Assembly: GCA_023431285.1 (NCBI GenBank)
Contig: JAEYXN010000135.1
Coordinates: forward strand, 1 to 18,265
Direction of reading: 5' to 3'
From: Bacteroidota bacterium
GTDB taxonomy: Bacteria; Bacteroidota; Bacteroidia; Cytophagales; Cyclobacteriaceae
DNA: 18,265 nt
Under the pieces are notes generated by a model, which did no database searches, had not been told where the DNA came from, and saw only the letters and a list, made by a program, of their open reading frames with translations. Shown piece after piece: positions 6,187 through 14,167 of this stretch. Positions within the stretch are counted from its first letter, which is position 1. Each line of letters starts with the position of its first letter. The position numbers and the translations under genes were made by a program.

Positions 6187-7524
6187 ATGGCGAAATCCAA
6201 GAAGGATAGAAAAATATTCGTACTCGACACATCTGTCATCATCTATGAACACAACTCCATCCTTAATTTCGCTGAACACGATGTCGGTATTCCGATAACT
6301 GTTCTGGAGGAGCTTGACAATTTCAAGAAAGGAAACGACACCAAGAATTTTGAAGCCCGGGAATTTATCCGGTTGATTGACAAGCTCGCGAAAGGCGAGA
6401 TGCTTCATCAATGGAATCCCATCAACGGAAAGGGTAAAGGGAACTTCAAAGTTCTGATGGAGACGGCGAGCCCTGTCGACGCGAACAAGATCTTCAACGA
6501 GCATAAACCTGATCACAGGATCCTAAATGCTGCGCTGAGTCTTCAGAAGGAAGAGAAATCAAAGAGGATCATCCTTGTATCAAAAGATATCAACCTCCGG
6601 CTGAAGGCAAAGGCATTGGGGCTGGAGTCAGAAGACTACACTACAGGGAAGGTTGAAAACATTTCTTCCCTTTACTCCGGCAAGACGATCATAGAAGATG
6701 TCAATACCGACATCATCAATCTTCTTTATGAGAAGGGGTATTGTCCTCCTGCGGATATCCTCGGTAAACGCGCACCGGAGAAGAACCACTATTACATTTT
6801 CAAGAGCGGGAAGAAGTCGGCGCTGGCCTATTACAATCCGTTCAATGAAATGATCGAGCATGTTGAGAAACGCTCGGTATATGGGATCAAGCCACGCAAT
6901 GCAGAGCAGACTTTTGCGATACATGCCGCGCTTAAACCAGATATTAAACTTGTGTCTATCCAGGGCGTTGCGGGAACCGGAAAAACTTTGCTCGCCCTGG
7001 CCGCGGCACTTGAGCAAAAGAGGGAGTACAAACAAATTTACCTTGCGCGCCCGATCGTGCCATTGAGTAACAAAGATATCGGATACCTTCCCGGTGACAT
7101 CAAGTCAAAGGTGAACCCATACATGGAACCGCTGTGGGATAACCTGAAGTTCATCCAGAATCAGTATAACGAAACAGATAAGGAATACTCCAAGATCACT
7201 GAAATGGTGAACCAGGAGAAACTGGTCATTACTCCGCTGGCATACATAAGAGGAAGGAGTCTTTCAAATATTTGTTTTATCGTCGACGAAGCACAAAACC
7301 TGACGCCTCACGAGGTAAAGACGATCATTACCCGTGCGGGAGAGAATACCAAGATCATTTTCACGGGAGATATCTATCAGATCGACACGCCGTACCTGGA
7401 TTCACAGAGTAACGGATTGTCAACGCTTATTGACAGACTGAAGGATCATGAGTTATATGCGCACGTGACTCTGGAAAAAGGAGAGCGTTCCGAGCTTGCG
7501 AATCTCGCCAATCAGTTGTTGTGA
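6187..7524 (+). CDS. PhoH family ATPase with N-terminal PIN domain
   Basis: A 445-residue cytoplasmic protein with two domains. The N-terminal PIN ribonuclease-like domain (about 8-150) has the acidic residues D14 in FVLDTSVIIYE, E41/E42 in VLEELDNFKKG and D134 in VSKDINLRLKA. The C-terminal PhoH (SF1 helicase-like) ATPase domain (about 235-445) has Walker A GVAGTGKT (260-267), Walker B FIVDEAQNL (364-372) and the TGDIYQID segment (393-400). This is the PIN-PhoH (PhoH2/YlaK-like) architecture, thought to couple RNA unwinding to cleavage; the cellular role in Bacteroidota is not established. A longer frame begins with TTG at 6178, but the ATG at 6187 is preferred because MAKSKKDRKIFVLDTS is the usual start form. 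Two palindromes precede the gene, which converges on panB with only 32 bases between the stops. Confidence 0.9.
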   Translation: MAKSKKDRKIFVLDTSVIIYEHNSILNFAEHDVGIPITVLEELDNFKKGNDTKNFEAREFIRLIDKLAKGEMLHQWNPINGKGKGNFKVLMETASPVDANKIFNEHKPDHRILNAALSLQKEEKSKRIILVSKDINLRLKAKALGLESEDYTTGKVENISSLYSGKTIIEDVNTDIINLLYEKGYCPPADILGKRAPEKNHYYIFKSGKKSALAYYNPFNEMIEHVEKRSVYGIKPRNAEQTFAIHAALKPDIKLVSIQGVAGTGKTLLALAAALEQKREYKQIYLARPIVPLSNKDIGYLPGDIKSKVNPYMEPLWDNLKFIQNQYNETDKEYSKITEMVNQEKLVITPLAYIRGRSLSNICFIVDEAQNLTPHEVKTIITRAGENTKIIFTGDIYQIDTPYLDSQSNGLSTLIDRLKDHELYAHVTLEKGERSELANLANQLL

Positions 7525-7556
7525 GGTCGATAGAGTTGAGTTGATATGACCAGCTC

Positions 7557-8375
7557 CTAATATTTCTCGTCGTTGTTAGGGAAGTCTTTCGCCTTGACGT
7601 CGGAGACGAATTGACTGACAGCGCCATTTACGACCGCATCGAGATCAGCGTATCGTCTCAGGAAACGAGGCTTGAACTCTTTGTTTATTCCCAGCATATC
7701 CTGCATTACGAGAACTTGTCCGTCAACCTCCGGGCCGGCGCCTATCCCGATCGTTGGAATATGGACAGCTGCCGTAACTTGTCCTGCCAGTGCGGCGGGT
7801 ATTTTCTCCAACACCATTCCGAAGCACCCGCATTCCTCGAGGAGGATCGCATCTTCCATCAGCTTCTTTGCTTCCGCCTCTTCTTTAGCTCTTACCGTGT
7901 AGGTTCCAAACTTATAGATTGATTGAGGCGTCAGACCAAGGTGCCCCATCACAGGAATGCCGGCGCTGAGTATCCTTGTCACGGAGTCTTTTACTTCGCT
8001 CCCACCCTCCAGCTTGACGGCGTGAGCCCCTGCCTCCTTCATGATACGAATCGCTGAGCGAAGCGCCTCCACCGAACTTCCCTGATATGTTCCGAACGGC
8101 AGGTCTACCACAACCAGAGCGCGCTTCACCGCACGTACCACAGAAGCAGCGTGATAGATCATCTGATCGAGCGTGATCGGTAGTGTTGTTTCGTGGCCGG
8201 CCATTACGTTCGACGCGGAGTCACCGACCAGGATCACGTCAATACCAGCAGCATCTATGATCTTGGCCATGCTGTAATCGTACGCCGTAAGCATAGCGAT
8301 CTTCTCGCCGCGGTTTTTCATTTCCTGCAGCTGATGAGTAGTGATCTTTTTTATATCGTGTTTATGAACAGACAT
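7557..8375 (-). CDS. panB: 3-methyl-2-oxobutanoate hydroxymethyltransferase
   Basis: Transfers a hydroxymethyl group from 5,10-methylenetetrahydrofolate to 2-oxoisovalerate, making ketopantoate, the committed step toward pantothenate and CoA. The 272 residues fit the family (about 260-280). Landmarks: LTAYDYSMAK (29-38), metal-ligand segments VGDS with D52, VVDLPF with D91 and KLEGG with E123, then GHLGLTPQS (144-152), the catalytic Glu in VLEKIP (E190), and GIGAGPEVDGQVLVMQDMLG (210-229). The frame extends to 8405, but ATG at 8375 is chosen because the extra ten residues are unlike the family and would overlap the upstream gene. It is the last gene of an apparent operon with the phosphoribosyltransferase and Lrp-type genes. 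Other pan genes are not in the window. Confidence 0.95.
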   Translation of the reverse strand: MSVHKHDIKKITTHQLQEMKNRGEKIAMLTAYDYSMAKIIDAAGIDVILVGDSASNVMAGHETTLPITLDQMIYHAASVVRAVKRALVVVDLPFGTYQGSSVEALRSAIRIMKEAGAHAVKLEGGSEVKDSVTRILSAGIPVMGHLGLTPQSIYKFGTYTVRAKEEAEAKKLMEDAILLEECGCFGMVLEKIPAALAGQVTAAVHIPTIGIGAGPEVDGQVLVMQDMLGINKEFKPRFLRRYADLDAVVNGAVSQFVSDVKAKDFPNNDEKY

Positions 8376-8401
8376 GGTAGAAGGATAGAGTGGGAAAAAA
8401 A

Positions 8402-8908
8402 TCAAAGAAGATAGACACCTGTGTCGCCTTTTTCGAAACGCACTTCAACGCGTTCTTTCAAGGTGGTGGCCAGTTCATATCCTGTATATTGCGGATAGAT
8501 AGGGAACAAGGTGTGACTACGATTTACAAGAACGGCAGTCTCAATTTTTTTGACCTCCGTGTTGAGAAACGGTTTCATTCCGTAAGCGAAAGTTCGGCCG
8601 GTATTAAGCACATCGTCGACAAGGATGATGCATTTCTTTCTGATCTCTTTCAAATCGCAATCCAGCACAATTTCACTTAGCTGAGGTGCACTTTTATCAA
8701 GGGAGACCTTTACCAGTTTAACGGTAAGTGGTGAAATCTTTCCCAGGTGTTCGACAAGATGTTTTGCAAGCGTATAGCCATGTCCATCAATCCCGGCAAT
8801 CACGAGGTTCTTCACATCAAAGTTGTGCTCATAGATTTCGAACGCCATACGGCGGATCTTTTGCTTAATCTGGTTCGCATCCAGGATGAGACTTTGATCT
8901 GCAACCAT
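8402..8908 (-). CDS. PyrR-like phosphoribosyltransferase family protein
   Basis: A 168-residue type I phosphoribosyltransferase fold. The PRPP-binding loop is clear at 93-107 (IILVDDVLNTGRTF, acidic pair D98/D99, then T103-G-R-T). The region around 36-45 (VIAGIDGHGYTLA) matches the pyrophosphate-loop area. Overall it resembles PyrR (UMP-binding pyr attenuator/uracil phosphoribosyltransferase) and its Bacteroidota relatives. The base substrate cannot be told from sequence, and a PyrR attenuation role is uncertain because no pyr genes are adjacent. The gene begins one base after the stop of the Lrp-type gene and ends 26 bases before panB, so the three are probably cotranscribed. Start ATG at 8908. 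Confidence 0.82.
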   Translation of the reverse strand: MVADQSLILDANQIKQKIRRMAFEIYEHNFDVKNLVIAGIDGHGYTLAKHLVEHLGKISPLTVKLVKVSLDKSAPQLSEIVLDCDLKEIRKKCIILVDDVLNTGRTFAYGMKPFLNTEVKKIETAVLVNRSHTLFPIYPQYTGYELATTLKERVEVRFEKGDTGVYLL

Positions 8909-8909
8909 A

Positions 8910-9395
8910 CTAATTGTGATTACCCATGATCGGAAGTGCCTTACTGTCTTTGAAAGTAGACAGGATCACCATCGACTGAAGACTGTCGACAACTTCAATA
9001 TTGGAGACTTTATCCAGCATAAGTTGCTGATATGATGCGATGTCCGCACAGACAATTTTCAGAATAAAGTCACCTGATCCGGTGATGTGATGACACTCAA
9101 TTACCTCTTCAACGCTTTTTATCTCAGCGATAAACCTGTTGATGTTATCCTTGTTGTGTCCTTTCAGCGTGGCCATTACGAAAGTACTCACGCCAAGTCC
9201 GACGCTTGCAGGATCGATCACAGCATGGTAACTCTTAATTACACCTGAAGACTCCAGCTTGTTGACACGTTCAAGTGTAGGAGCGGGTGAAAGTCCGATC
9301 TCCTTAGCGAGTTGAGCGTTTGTTATATTGGAGTTACGCTGAAGGATCTCAAGTATCTTGCGATCAGTGGCGTCGAGTTTGATATTTCCTTTCAT
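8910..9395 (-). CDS. Lrp/AsnC family transcriptional regulator
   Basis: A 161-residue feast/famine regulator of normal family length. The N-terminal helix-turn-helix spans about 10-55 (DRKILEILQRNSNITNAQLAKEIGLS, with PAPTLERVNKLESSGVI). The C-terminal RAM (AsnC) effector domain spans about 68-150 and includes the conserved ITGSGDFILKI segment (104-114). Such proteins form dimers and octamers and usually sense an amino acid; the ligand is not predictable here. It leads the group with the phosphoribosyltransferase and panB. Since panB uses a valine-pathway 2-oxoacid, branched-chain amino acid sensing is an attractive but unproven link. A 17-base palindrome lies 7-23 bases before its ATG, which fits autoregulation. 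Confidence 0.92.
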   Translation of the reverse strand: MKGNIKLDATDRKILEILQRNSNITNAQLAKEIGLSPAPTLERVNKLESSGVIKSYHAVIDPASVGLGVSTFVMATLKGHNKDNINRFIAEIKSVEEVIECHHITGSGDFILKIVCADIASYQQLMLDKVSNIEVVDSLQSMVILSTFKDSKALPIMGNHN

Positions 9396-9401
9396 AAGTA
9401 A

Positions 9402-9418
9402 ACCAAATATTATTTGGT
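9402..9418. promoter_or_regulatory. 17-base palindrome at the Lrp/AsnC gene start, candidate autoregulatory operator
   Basis: ACCAAAT-ATT-ATTTGGT is a perfect 7+3+7 inverted repeat, extendable to 9399-9421 with one mismatched pair. Read on the - strand it contains TAATATTTG, close to the Bacteroidota -7 element TAnnTTTG with one extra base, and has a TTTG 17 bases upstream. A dimeric regulator bound here would block the promoter. AT-rich palindromes of this size are usual for Lrp/AsnC sites. Confidence 0.45.
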
Positions 9419-9489
9419 CTAAAAATAGTCAAAAAAACTCTGCCCTTCCTAACAATCATTAGAATAACGGACGAACAGAAAGCGGCCGA

Positions 9490-10629
9490 TTATGCGTCTC
9501 TGTCGAGAGCCTCATTATATACCTGTTTGAGCCTGTAAGACGTATTTTCTATGCTAAACCTTGATCGGACGGTCTTCATGCCGGCTTCAGCGAAAGCCTT
9601 GCGTTTACTTGCATTGGCCATCAAGTCAGTCATCGCAGCGGCCATTGCACCCAGGTCGGATTTTGGAACCAGAATGCCAGTAACCTGATGATCGATTATT
9701 TCAGCGGGCCCGCCGCAATCTGTAGCCACGATCGGGCATCCAAAAAACAATGACTCCAGACAAGTGATAGAGAACGATTCGGACTCTGAGAAATTCAATG
9801 CAAGGTCAGCCTGACGGTATTCTCTCTCTACGTCTTCAGTGAATTCGATCCACTCTGTTTTTTCCGCGACTCTACGATCAACACAAAGCTCCTGTAGTTC
9901 TTTTCGATAAGCGGCATTCTTGGCCATCCCCATATCTCCGCCTACAAACCGCAGGCGCCAATCAGGAAAGCGATCCTGAATACTCGCAAACGCTTCAATG
10001 GCGAACACATGCCCTTTACCTTTAATGACATTCGACAAATAGAGGATCGTGCATTCAGGCCATCCCGGCAGTCCGTCGGGATATCTTTCCTCGACGGGAA
10101 GCTCATTGTAGATTGTTGTGATCGCCGCATGCGCGGGAAGTTGTTTCGCGAGATACTGAGAGACAGCTATTATTCTTTTGGAAAAAAGTAAATGGATGTT
10201 GATCCAAAACCCAAACAGCAACTTAGGAAACTTCTCCGGAAGGAAACGCACGTGACAAACGTAAGGAGTGAACAGGCCGAATAGCCGTGCCGTTGGCATC
10301 ACCAGGTTGTACAGGTCGTTAACGTGAACGAGGTCGGCCTTTTCTTTTCGCGCAATCCTGGAGATGGTGAAGCTGTTCTTTATTAACATCGGAAGGTACA
10401 GCAGAAGGGACAACGGTCTTTTACTGATTTCGCGCAATGGGACTTCATAGATTCTGTTGAAACCCTTTCCTTCGATCCATGACCGACCTTTGCTCCCTGT
10501 GGGTACGACAAAGACAAAGTCAAAGTCTTCGCGAAGGTCATAGGCAGTACGACAAACTGATTTTAGTGCGCCTGTGATGTGTACGCTGTTTTCAATGATC
10601 AGTATTTTTCTTTTGCCGGACTGTTTCAC
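9490..10629 (-). CDS. GT4 family glycosyltransferase (last gene of the polysaccharide cluster)
   Basis: A 379-residue cytoplasmic retaining glycosyltransferase of the GT-B fold. The N-terminal acceptor domain begins KRKILIIENSVHITGALKS, lacking the usual GG motif but with Gly20 in the right area. The donor-binding domain has LYLSNVIKGKGH (196-207), FVGGD (228-232) and the EX7E pair E284/E292 in ESFSITCLE, followed by GCPIVATDCGGPAEII. It adds one sugar to a growing glycan; donor and linkage cannot be predicted. The start is GTG at 10629, overlapping the upstream stop by four bases (GTGA), a sign of translational coupling. No GT sits downstream: the next gene (Lrp) is 94 bases away with no strong terminator between. 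Confidence 0.85.
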   Translation of the reverse strand: MKQSGKRKILIIENSVHITGALKSVCRTAYDLREDFDFVFVVPTGSKGRSWIEGKGFNRIYEVPLREISKRPLSLLLYLPMLIKNSFTISRIARKEKADLVHVNDLYNLVMPTARLFGLFTPYVCHVRFLPEKFPKLLFGFWINIHLLFSKRIIAVSQYLAKQLPAHAAITTIYNELPVEERYPDGLPGWPECTILYLSNVIKGKGHVFAIEAFASIQDRFPDWRLRFVGGDMGMAKNAAYRKELQELCVDRRVAEKTEWIEFTEDVEREYRQADLALNFSESESFSITCLESLFFGCPIVATDCGGPAEIIDHQVTGILVPKSDLGAMAAAMTDLMANASKRKAFAEAGMKTVRSRFSIENTSYRLKQVYNEALDRDA

Positions 10630-11885
10630 CTGAGCAGATTTTCAATAGTATCTATGACATCCAGAGCGGTTCTCTCCTCATCCAGTTCCTTTACCCGGCC
10701 CGGTCCTTTCTCTGAATATTGTTTCAGGAGTTGAGTATCCTTTAAGGTTTGAAGGATGTGGTCGGCCCAATACTCAATCAAAGACTTCTCATCCTTCTTG
10801 GGCACTGGCATCAAGAGTCCAAAGTCTCCTTTCACCAAAGTTTTCACAGGCTCTGAATCGAGAGCCATTCCGGGGACGAGAATTTCTCTTGGACCCGTAG
10901 GACAGTCTGCCGACATAACGGTGACGCCACACGCCAGTGCCTCGCAAAGTGCCAGGGGAAAACCCTCCCATCCCGATGTCATCAAATATAAAGATGCTTT
11001 TGACAGGAAGCGATATGGGTTGGACTGGTACCCCAGGAAAAAAACATCGTAGCCGTGAGAGAACTCCATCCCGGACCAGACATCGTATGTTTGAAGGTTC
11101 AGCGACTTACCGAATCGCAGGAGGTCTTCACGAAGTTCGCCATCACCAAGAATGATCAAAGGTCGGTCTTCCCTGTTTCGTACTTCCCTGTAGATCTGCA
11201 GCAAACTGTAAAGGTTTTTTTGACGTGACAGTCTGCAATGGGTCACTATTGGAAAGCCGGTTTCAAAGAGGAAATCTTGCGGGAGCGGGTAATCCTTCTG
11301 CCCGATGATCTGACGCATATTGAAACCGTTGTAGATGGTGGCTACTTTGCCCGGATGAATATCGAAGTCGTGTACAAGTTCCTGGCGTATTCCTTCGCTC
11401 ACAGATACAATCTTATCCGCGAGGCTGGTGAGGATAGGGATCATTATTTTCTTTCTTAACCATCCTGTTTTGCCTTCGATGTTTTCATCAAACTTCTTGG
11501 TGCCATGAATCCAGCAGATGGTTTTGTCGGACCGGCGGGACAAAACATTCACATAGTCGGCACCCTCCAGGTGACTAACAGAGACGTCGATACCGAGTTT
11601 CTTTTTTAACGCCCGAAGGCGAATGATCCGAAGAAGAAAGTACCAGGCCTTTAAAATGGTGTTGGTGCCACCGGGTACGCCAAGGGAATGGAGATTTTCG
11701 TTTCGGTCTTCAGGAAAAGAGCCGTCGAAGTTGAAGACGCATCCATACACAGCAAAGTGTTCGGATAAAAACGACAGCTGCTGACGAAATACTTTCTGTG
11801 CTCCCCCTGTACCTAGATTGGGAATTAACAGGAGGACTTTGATTTCACGCCTTGCAGGAGCCATACTATTCGGAGACTTCTTCAC
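10626..11885 (-). CDS. GT4 family glycosyltransferase, RfaB-like
   Basis: A 419-residue GT-B glycosyltransferase. The N-terminal VLLLIPNLGTGGAQK (17-31) is the typical acceptor-side glycine loop of WaaG/RfaB-like GT4 enzymes. The donor domain has THCRLSRQKNL (215-225), IILGDGE (244-250) and the EX7E pair E307/E315 in EGFPLALCE, then ALACGVTVMSADCPTGPREIL. It probably transfers a hexose or N-acetylhexosamine to a lipid-linked or core glycan; specificity is unknown. The annotated start is GTG at 11885, the first start after an in-frame stop; ATG at 11864 (412 residues) is equally plausible and keeps the whole domain. It is separated from the upstream GT by 57 bases, the widest gap in the cluster. 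Confidence 0.87.
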   Translation of the reverse strand: MKKSPNSMAPARREIKVLLLIPNLGTGGAQKVFRQQLSFLSEHFAVYGCVFNFDGSFPEDRNENLHSLGVPGGTNTILKAWYFLLRIIRLRALKKKLGIDVSVSHLEGADYVNVLSRRSDKTICWIHGTKKFDENIEGKTGWLRKKIMIPILTSLADKIVSVSEGIRQELVHDFDIHPGKVATIYNGFNMRQIIGQKDYPLPQDFLFETGFPIVTHCRLSRQKNLYSLLQIYREVRNREDRPLIILGDGELREDLLRFGKSLNLQTYDVWSGMEFSHGYDVFFLGYQSNPYRFLSKASLYLMTSGWEGFPLALCEALACGVTVMSADCPTGPREILVPGMALDSEPVKTLVKGDFGLLMPVPKKDEKSLIEYWADHILQTLKDTQLLKQYSEKGPGRVKELDEERTALDVIDTIENLLR

Positions 11886-11942
11886 TAAGTCTTAAAGGTA
11901 AGCGCGAATGATGCCTGAAACAAGAACAGAACCTCATTCTGA

Positions 11943-13046
11943 TCAGCTACGCGCGCGGAACCGGTCGTATTGATGAAGCAGATTTTTTATGTCGAACCTG
12001 GCACGCACTACTTTGCCAAGTTCACGACCGAGTTGTAAACGATCTTCTGGAACCGCACGAAAATGAAGAATAGCTTTCATCGCGTCGGCAACAAAAGAGT
12101 CTGCGTGGACTATGACGGCGGTTTTTCTATTTGCAAGGTAATCATCGAAATCGCCGACACCTTCACAGACAATGATGGGAAGGTCAACCAATCCGGCTTC
12201 CTTCACAACCACGCAACTTGATTCCGATATCGATGGATGAAGAAGCCAATCTGCAGCGGATAAATAGTCAAGGACGTTGTCGACATAACCGACGAAGGAG
12301 ACCACGTTAGTCAAGCCTTCCTGTTGGACTTTTGTCCGAAGTGACGCTTCATTGGGGCCGGCCCCGAGAAGGAACAGATGGCAATTCACTCCGTTACTTT
12401 GAAGTTGTCTGCACACATCAATTGACAGGTCAGGGCGCTTGAACTCGTCGAATCTACCGACTGAAATCAAAACCAGTTCGTGAGTCGACCGTATTTTATC
12501 GACGGTTTCTTGGTTGGGATGACCAAAGACGTCGAAGTTGTAGCCAAGATCGATATGATGAATCTTTGAGGTATCTACTCCCTCCTTCACTGTCATATAT
12601 CGTTTGGCTCTGTCAGAGACGGCAATGACGTCTCTGGCAAGAGAGTAGGTCATCCGGTAAGAACGATCTTTATCGAAGCCAGCTCGTGCTGCAAGGTCCA
12701 GATGATGGCGGACGATCACCACTCTTGCCCGGAGTACATATTGAGCAAGAACGGCAATGAAGTTAGCTGGTTCAAGATGACTATAGATGATGTCGACCCG
12801 GTGCCGGAAGGAAAACCAAACCAGCTTGCAGACATGATAAAGGATCCTCAGGGAAGAAGATTTCGGGCCCGTATACTCGAAGGTTTCATAGTGAACACCT
12901 GCCTGCGCACATAGGCTTGGCAGGTAGGGGTTCGGTTGTTGATTCAGAAAATAGACTTTGTGGCCGGCCTTCACGAATTCCGCCATCAGGCTTTCCTGAT
13001 CTTTGACTCTGGTCCTTATGGAGGTATAAAAAAGTATTGAAGCCAT
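11943..13046 (-). CDS. GT4 family glycosyltransferase
   Basis: A 367-residue GT-B enzyme. Start ATG at 13046 is preferred: it overlaps the stop of the upstream gene as TAATG and gives a normal N-terminal strand (ASILFYTSIRTRVKDQESL). The frame could extend to 13094, but those 16 residues are read from the neighbouring gene. The acceptor domain has HLEPANFIAVLAQYVL (90-105) and HHLDLAARAG (114-123). The donor domain has ISVGRFDEFKRPDL (194-207), FLLGAGPNE (225-233) and the EX7E pair E275/E283 in ESSCVVVKE. Position within a row of GT genes indicates a role in assembling the same surface glycan; sugar specificity is not predictable. Confidence 0.85.
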   Translation of the reverse strand: MASILFYTSIRTRVKDQESLMAEFVKAGHKVYFLNQQPNPYLPSLCAQAGVHYETFEYTGPKSSSLRILYHVCKLVWFSFRHRVDIIYSHLEPANFIAVLAQYVLRARVVIVRHHLDLAARAGFDKDRSYRMTYSLARDVIAVSDRAKRYMTVKEGVDTSKIHHIDLGYNFDVFGHPNQETVDKIRSTHELVLISVGRFDEFKRPDLSIDVCRQLQSNGVNCHLFLLGAGPNEASLRTKVQQEGLTNVVSFVGYVDNVLDYLSAADWLLHPSISESSCVVVKEAGLVDLPIIVCEGVGDFDDYLANRKTAVIVHADSFVADAMKAILHFRAVPEDRLQLGRELGKVVRARFDIKNLLHQYDRFRARS

Positions 13047-14167
13047 TACAACGGCGCACAAAGCTTTTTGATTTCTGATGCCCAACGGGTCCAATTAAAG
13101 ACCTCTATTGAAGCGGAACGGCAATTATCAGACATTTCCGCGTATGCAGCGGGTTCGCTAATCAACTGCATAATACGAACTGCATAGCTGGAAGAATCTT
13201 TGGGTTCAAACAGAAAGCCAGTGACGCCCTCTTCAATCATTGAAGCAACGCCGCCGGTGCGTGTTGCCAACACCGGGAGCCCTGCTGCGAATGCTTCTGC
13301 GATCACAATCGGAGTACAATCTGCAACTGTGGGAAGAAGCAGGAAGTCAGCGTTGCGGAGGAGCTCAATGTATTCACGCACGCCTTGCTCTGAATCTTTG
13401 TTGATATAAGTGAACTGCACGTCAGCATAAGCATCAACCCCATTTGGAGGCTTCATGCCCACTATCGTCAATGTAGAGTCAATACTTTTTCTGATGAGCT
13501 CACGATGAATTTCTACAGCGGTCTCTCCTCCTTTCCTCACCCAGTCGACACCAACGACAAGCAACCTGCACCCCGGTCCTAAGCTCCTTCTCGCAGGCAC
13601 CTCGGAAATTTCAATGTTTGCGCCAAATGGCACTGTATCGCATGTGACTTTGTAATGTTGCCGACAGAAATCTGATGCCCAATCCGAGGAGAAGATAATC
13701 TTTGCACATCTCACCAATGCATTACGCTCCACTCTCTCTACATCGCGTTTGCACAGAGAGGAGATGTTTGCAGTCGCCGGGTAGTAGTCAAACAATTGCA
13801 GCATGGAGCAATCACCCACCGCTACTAAGGGAATGTCCGTCCTTAATTCGCTTATTTCAGTGAGCCCTGCTGGCACAAAGATGAACTTCACATTCCGGAC
13901 CTTCTTCAATGCGCGACTATAGTGTCGGGCAAATAGCCATGCCGTGATACGACCATAGTCGAAAGTGAATTTCCGTCCGGAGAGAAAGGTCAGAGCTCGT
14001 GACACATAGTAAAGAAGTCTGCTTTCTGTTTGGAGTTTGGGCCCTGGAACATACTCGATGTCGTAGTGTTCCTGAAGAGACTGGAACATGAAGTATGGAA
14101 TTCCTGACCAGCTTTTTCGTGAGCGGGGATCTTTCGCAGAGAGATATATGATTCTCTCACGACTCAT
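13046..14167 (-). CDS. GT4 family glycosyltransferase with variant EX7E motif
   Basis: A 373-residue GT-B glycosyltransferase. The N-terminal half carries KSWSGIPYFMFQSLQ (19-33) and a GDCSMLQLFDYY segment (120-131), unlike the GG-loop of its neighbours. The donor domain has LLVVGVDWVRKGG (204-216), TIVGMKPP (236-243) and DCTPIVIAE (285-293), where the first Glu of EX7E is Asp285 and the second, E293, is kept. GLPVLATRTGGVASMI follows. It should still be a retaining glycosyltransferase, though the Asp is worth noting. Start ATG at 14167 overlaps the stop of the upstream FkbM gene by four bases (ATGA), and its own stop overlaps the next gene by one base. Confidence 0.84.
   Translation of the reverse strand: MSRERIIYLSAKDPRSRKSWSGIPYFMFQSLQEHYDIEYVPGPKLQTESRLLYYVSRALTFLSGRKFTFDYGRITAWLFARHYSRALKKVRNVKFIFVPAGLTEISELRTDIPLVAVGDCSMLQLFDYYPATANISSLCKRDVERVERNALVRCAKIIFSSDWASDFCRQHYKVTCDTVPFGANIEISEVPARRSLGPGCRLLVVGVDWVRKGGETAVEIHRELIRKSIDSTLTIVGMKPPNGVDAYADVQFTYINKDSEQGVREYIELLRNADFLLLPTVADCTPIVIAEAFAAGLPVLATRTGGVASMIEEGVTGFLFEPKDSSSYAVRIMQLISEPAAYAEMSDNCRSASIEVFNWTRWASEIKKLCAPL

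Noticed and set aside
7525..7556. Bidirectional terminator between phoH and panB
   Set aside because: Only a four-pair GGTC/GACC stem with a long loop and no T-tract.
8376..8405. Longer panB start at 8405
   Set aside because: The added residues are not family-like and would overlap the phosphoribosyltransferase gene; ATG at 8375 gives the normal N-terminus.
9420..9489. Terminator after the last glycosyltransferase gene (CTAA/TTAG stem, then T-run, - strand)
   Set aside because: The stem is only four AT-rich pairs and the T-run is about 13 bases away; too weak to call.
13047..13094. Extended start of the glycosyltransferase ending at 11943
   Set aside because: The extra 16 residues lie inside the upstream gene and are unlike a GT4 N-terminus; the TAATG junction at 13046 is a better start.
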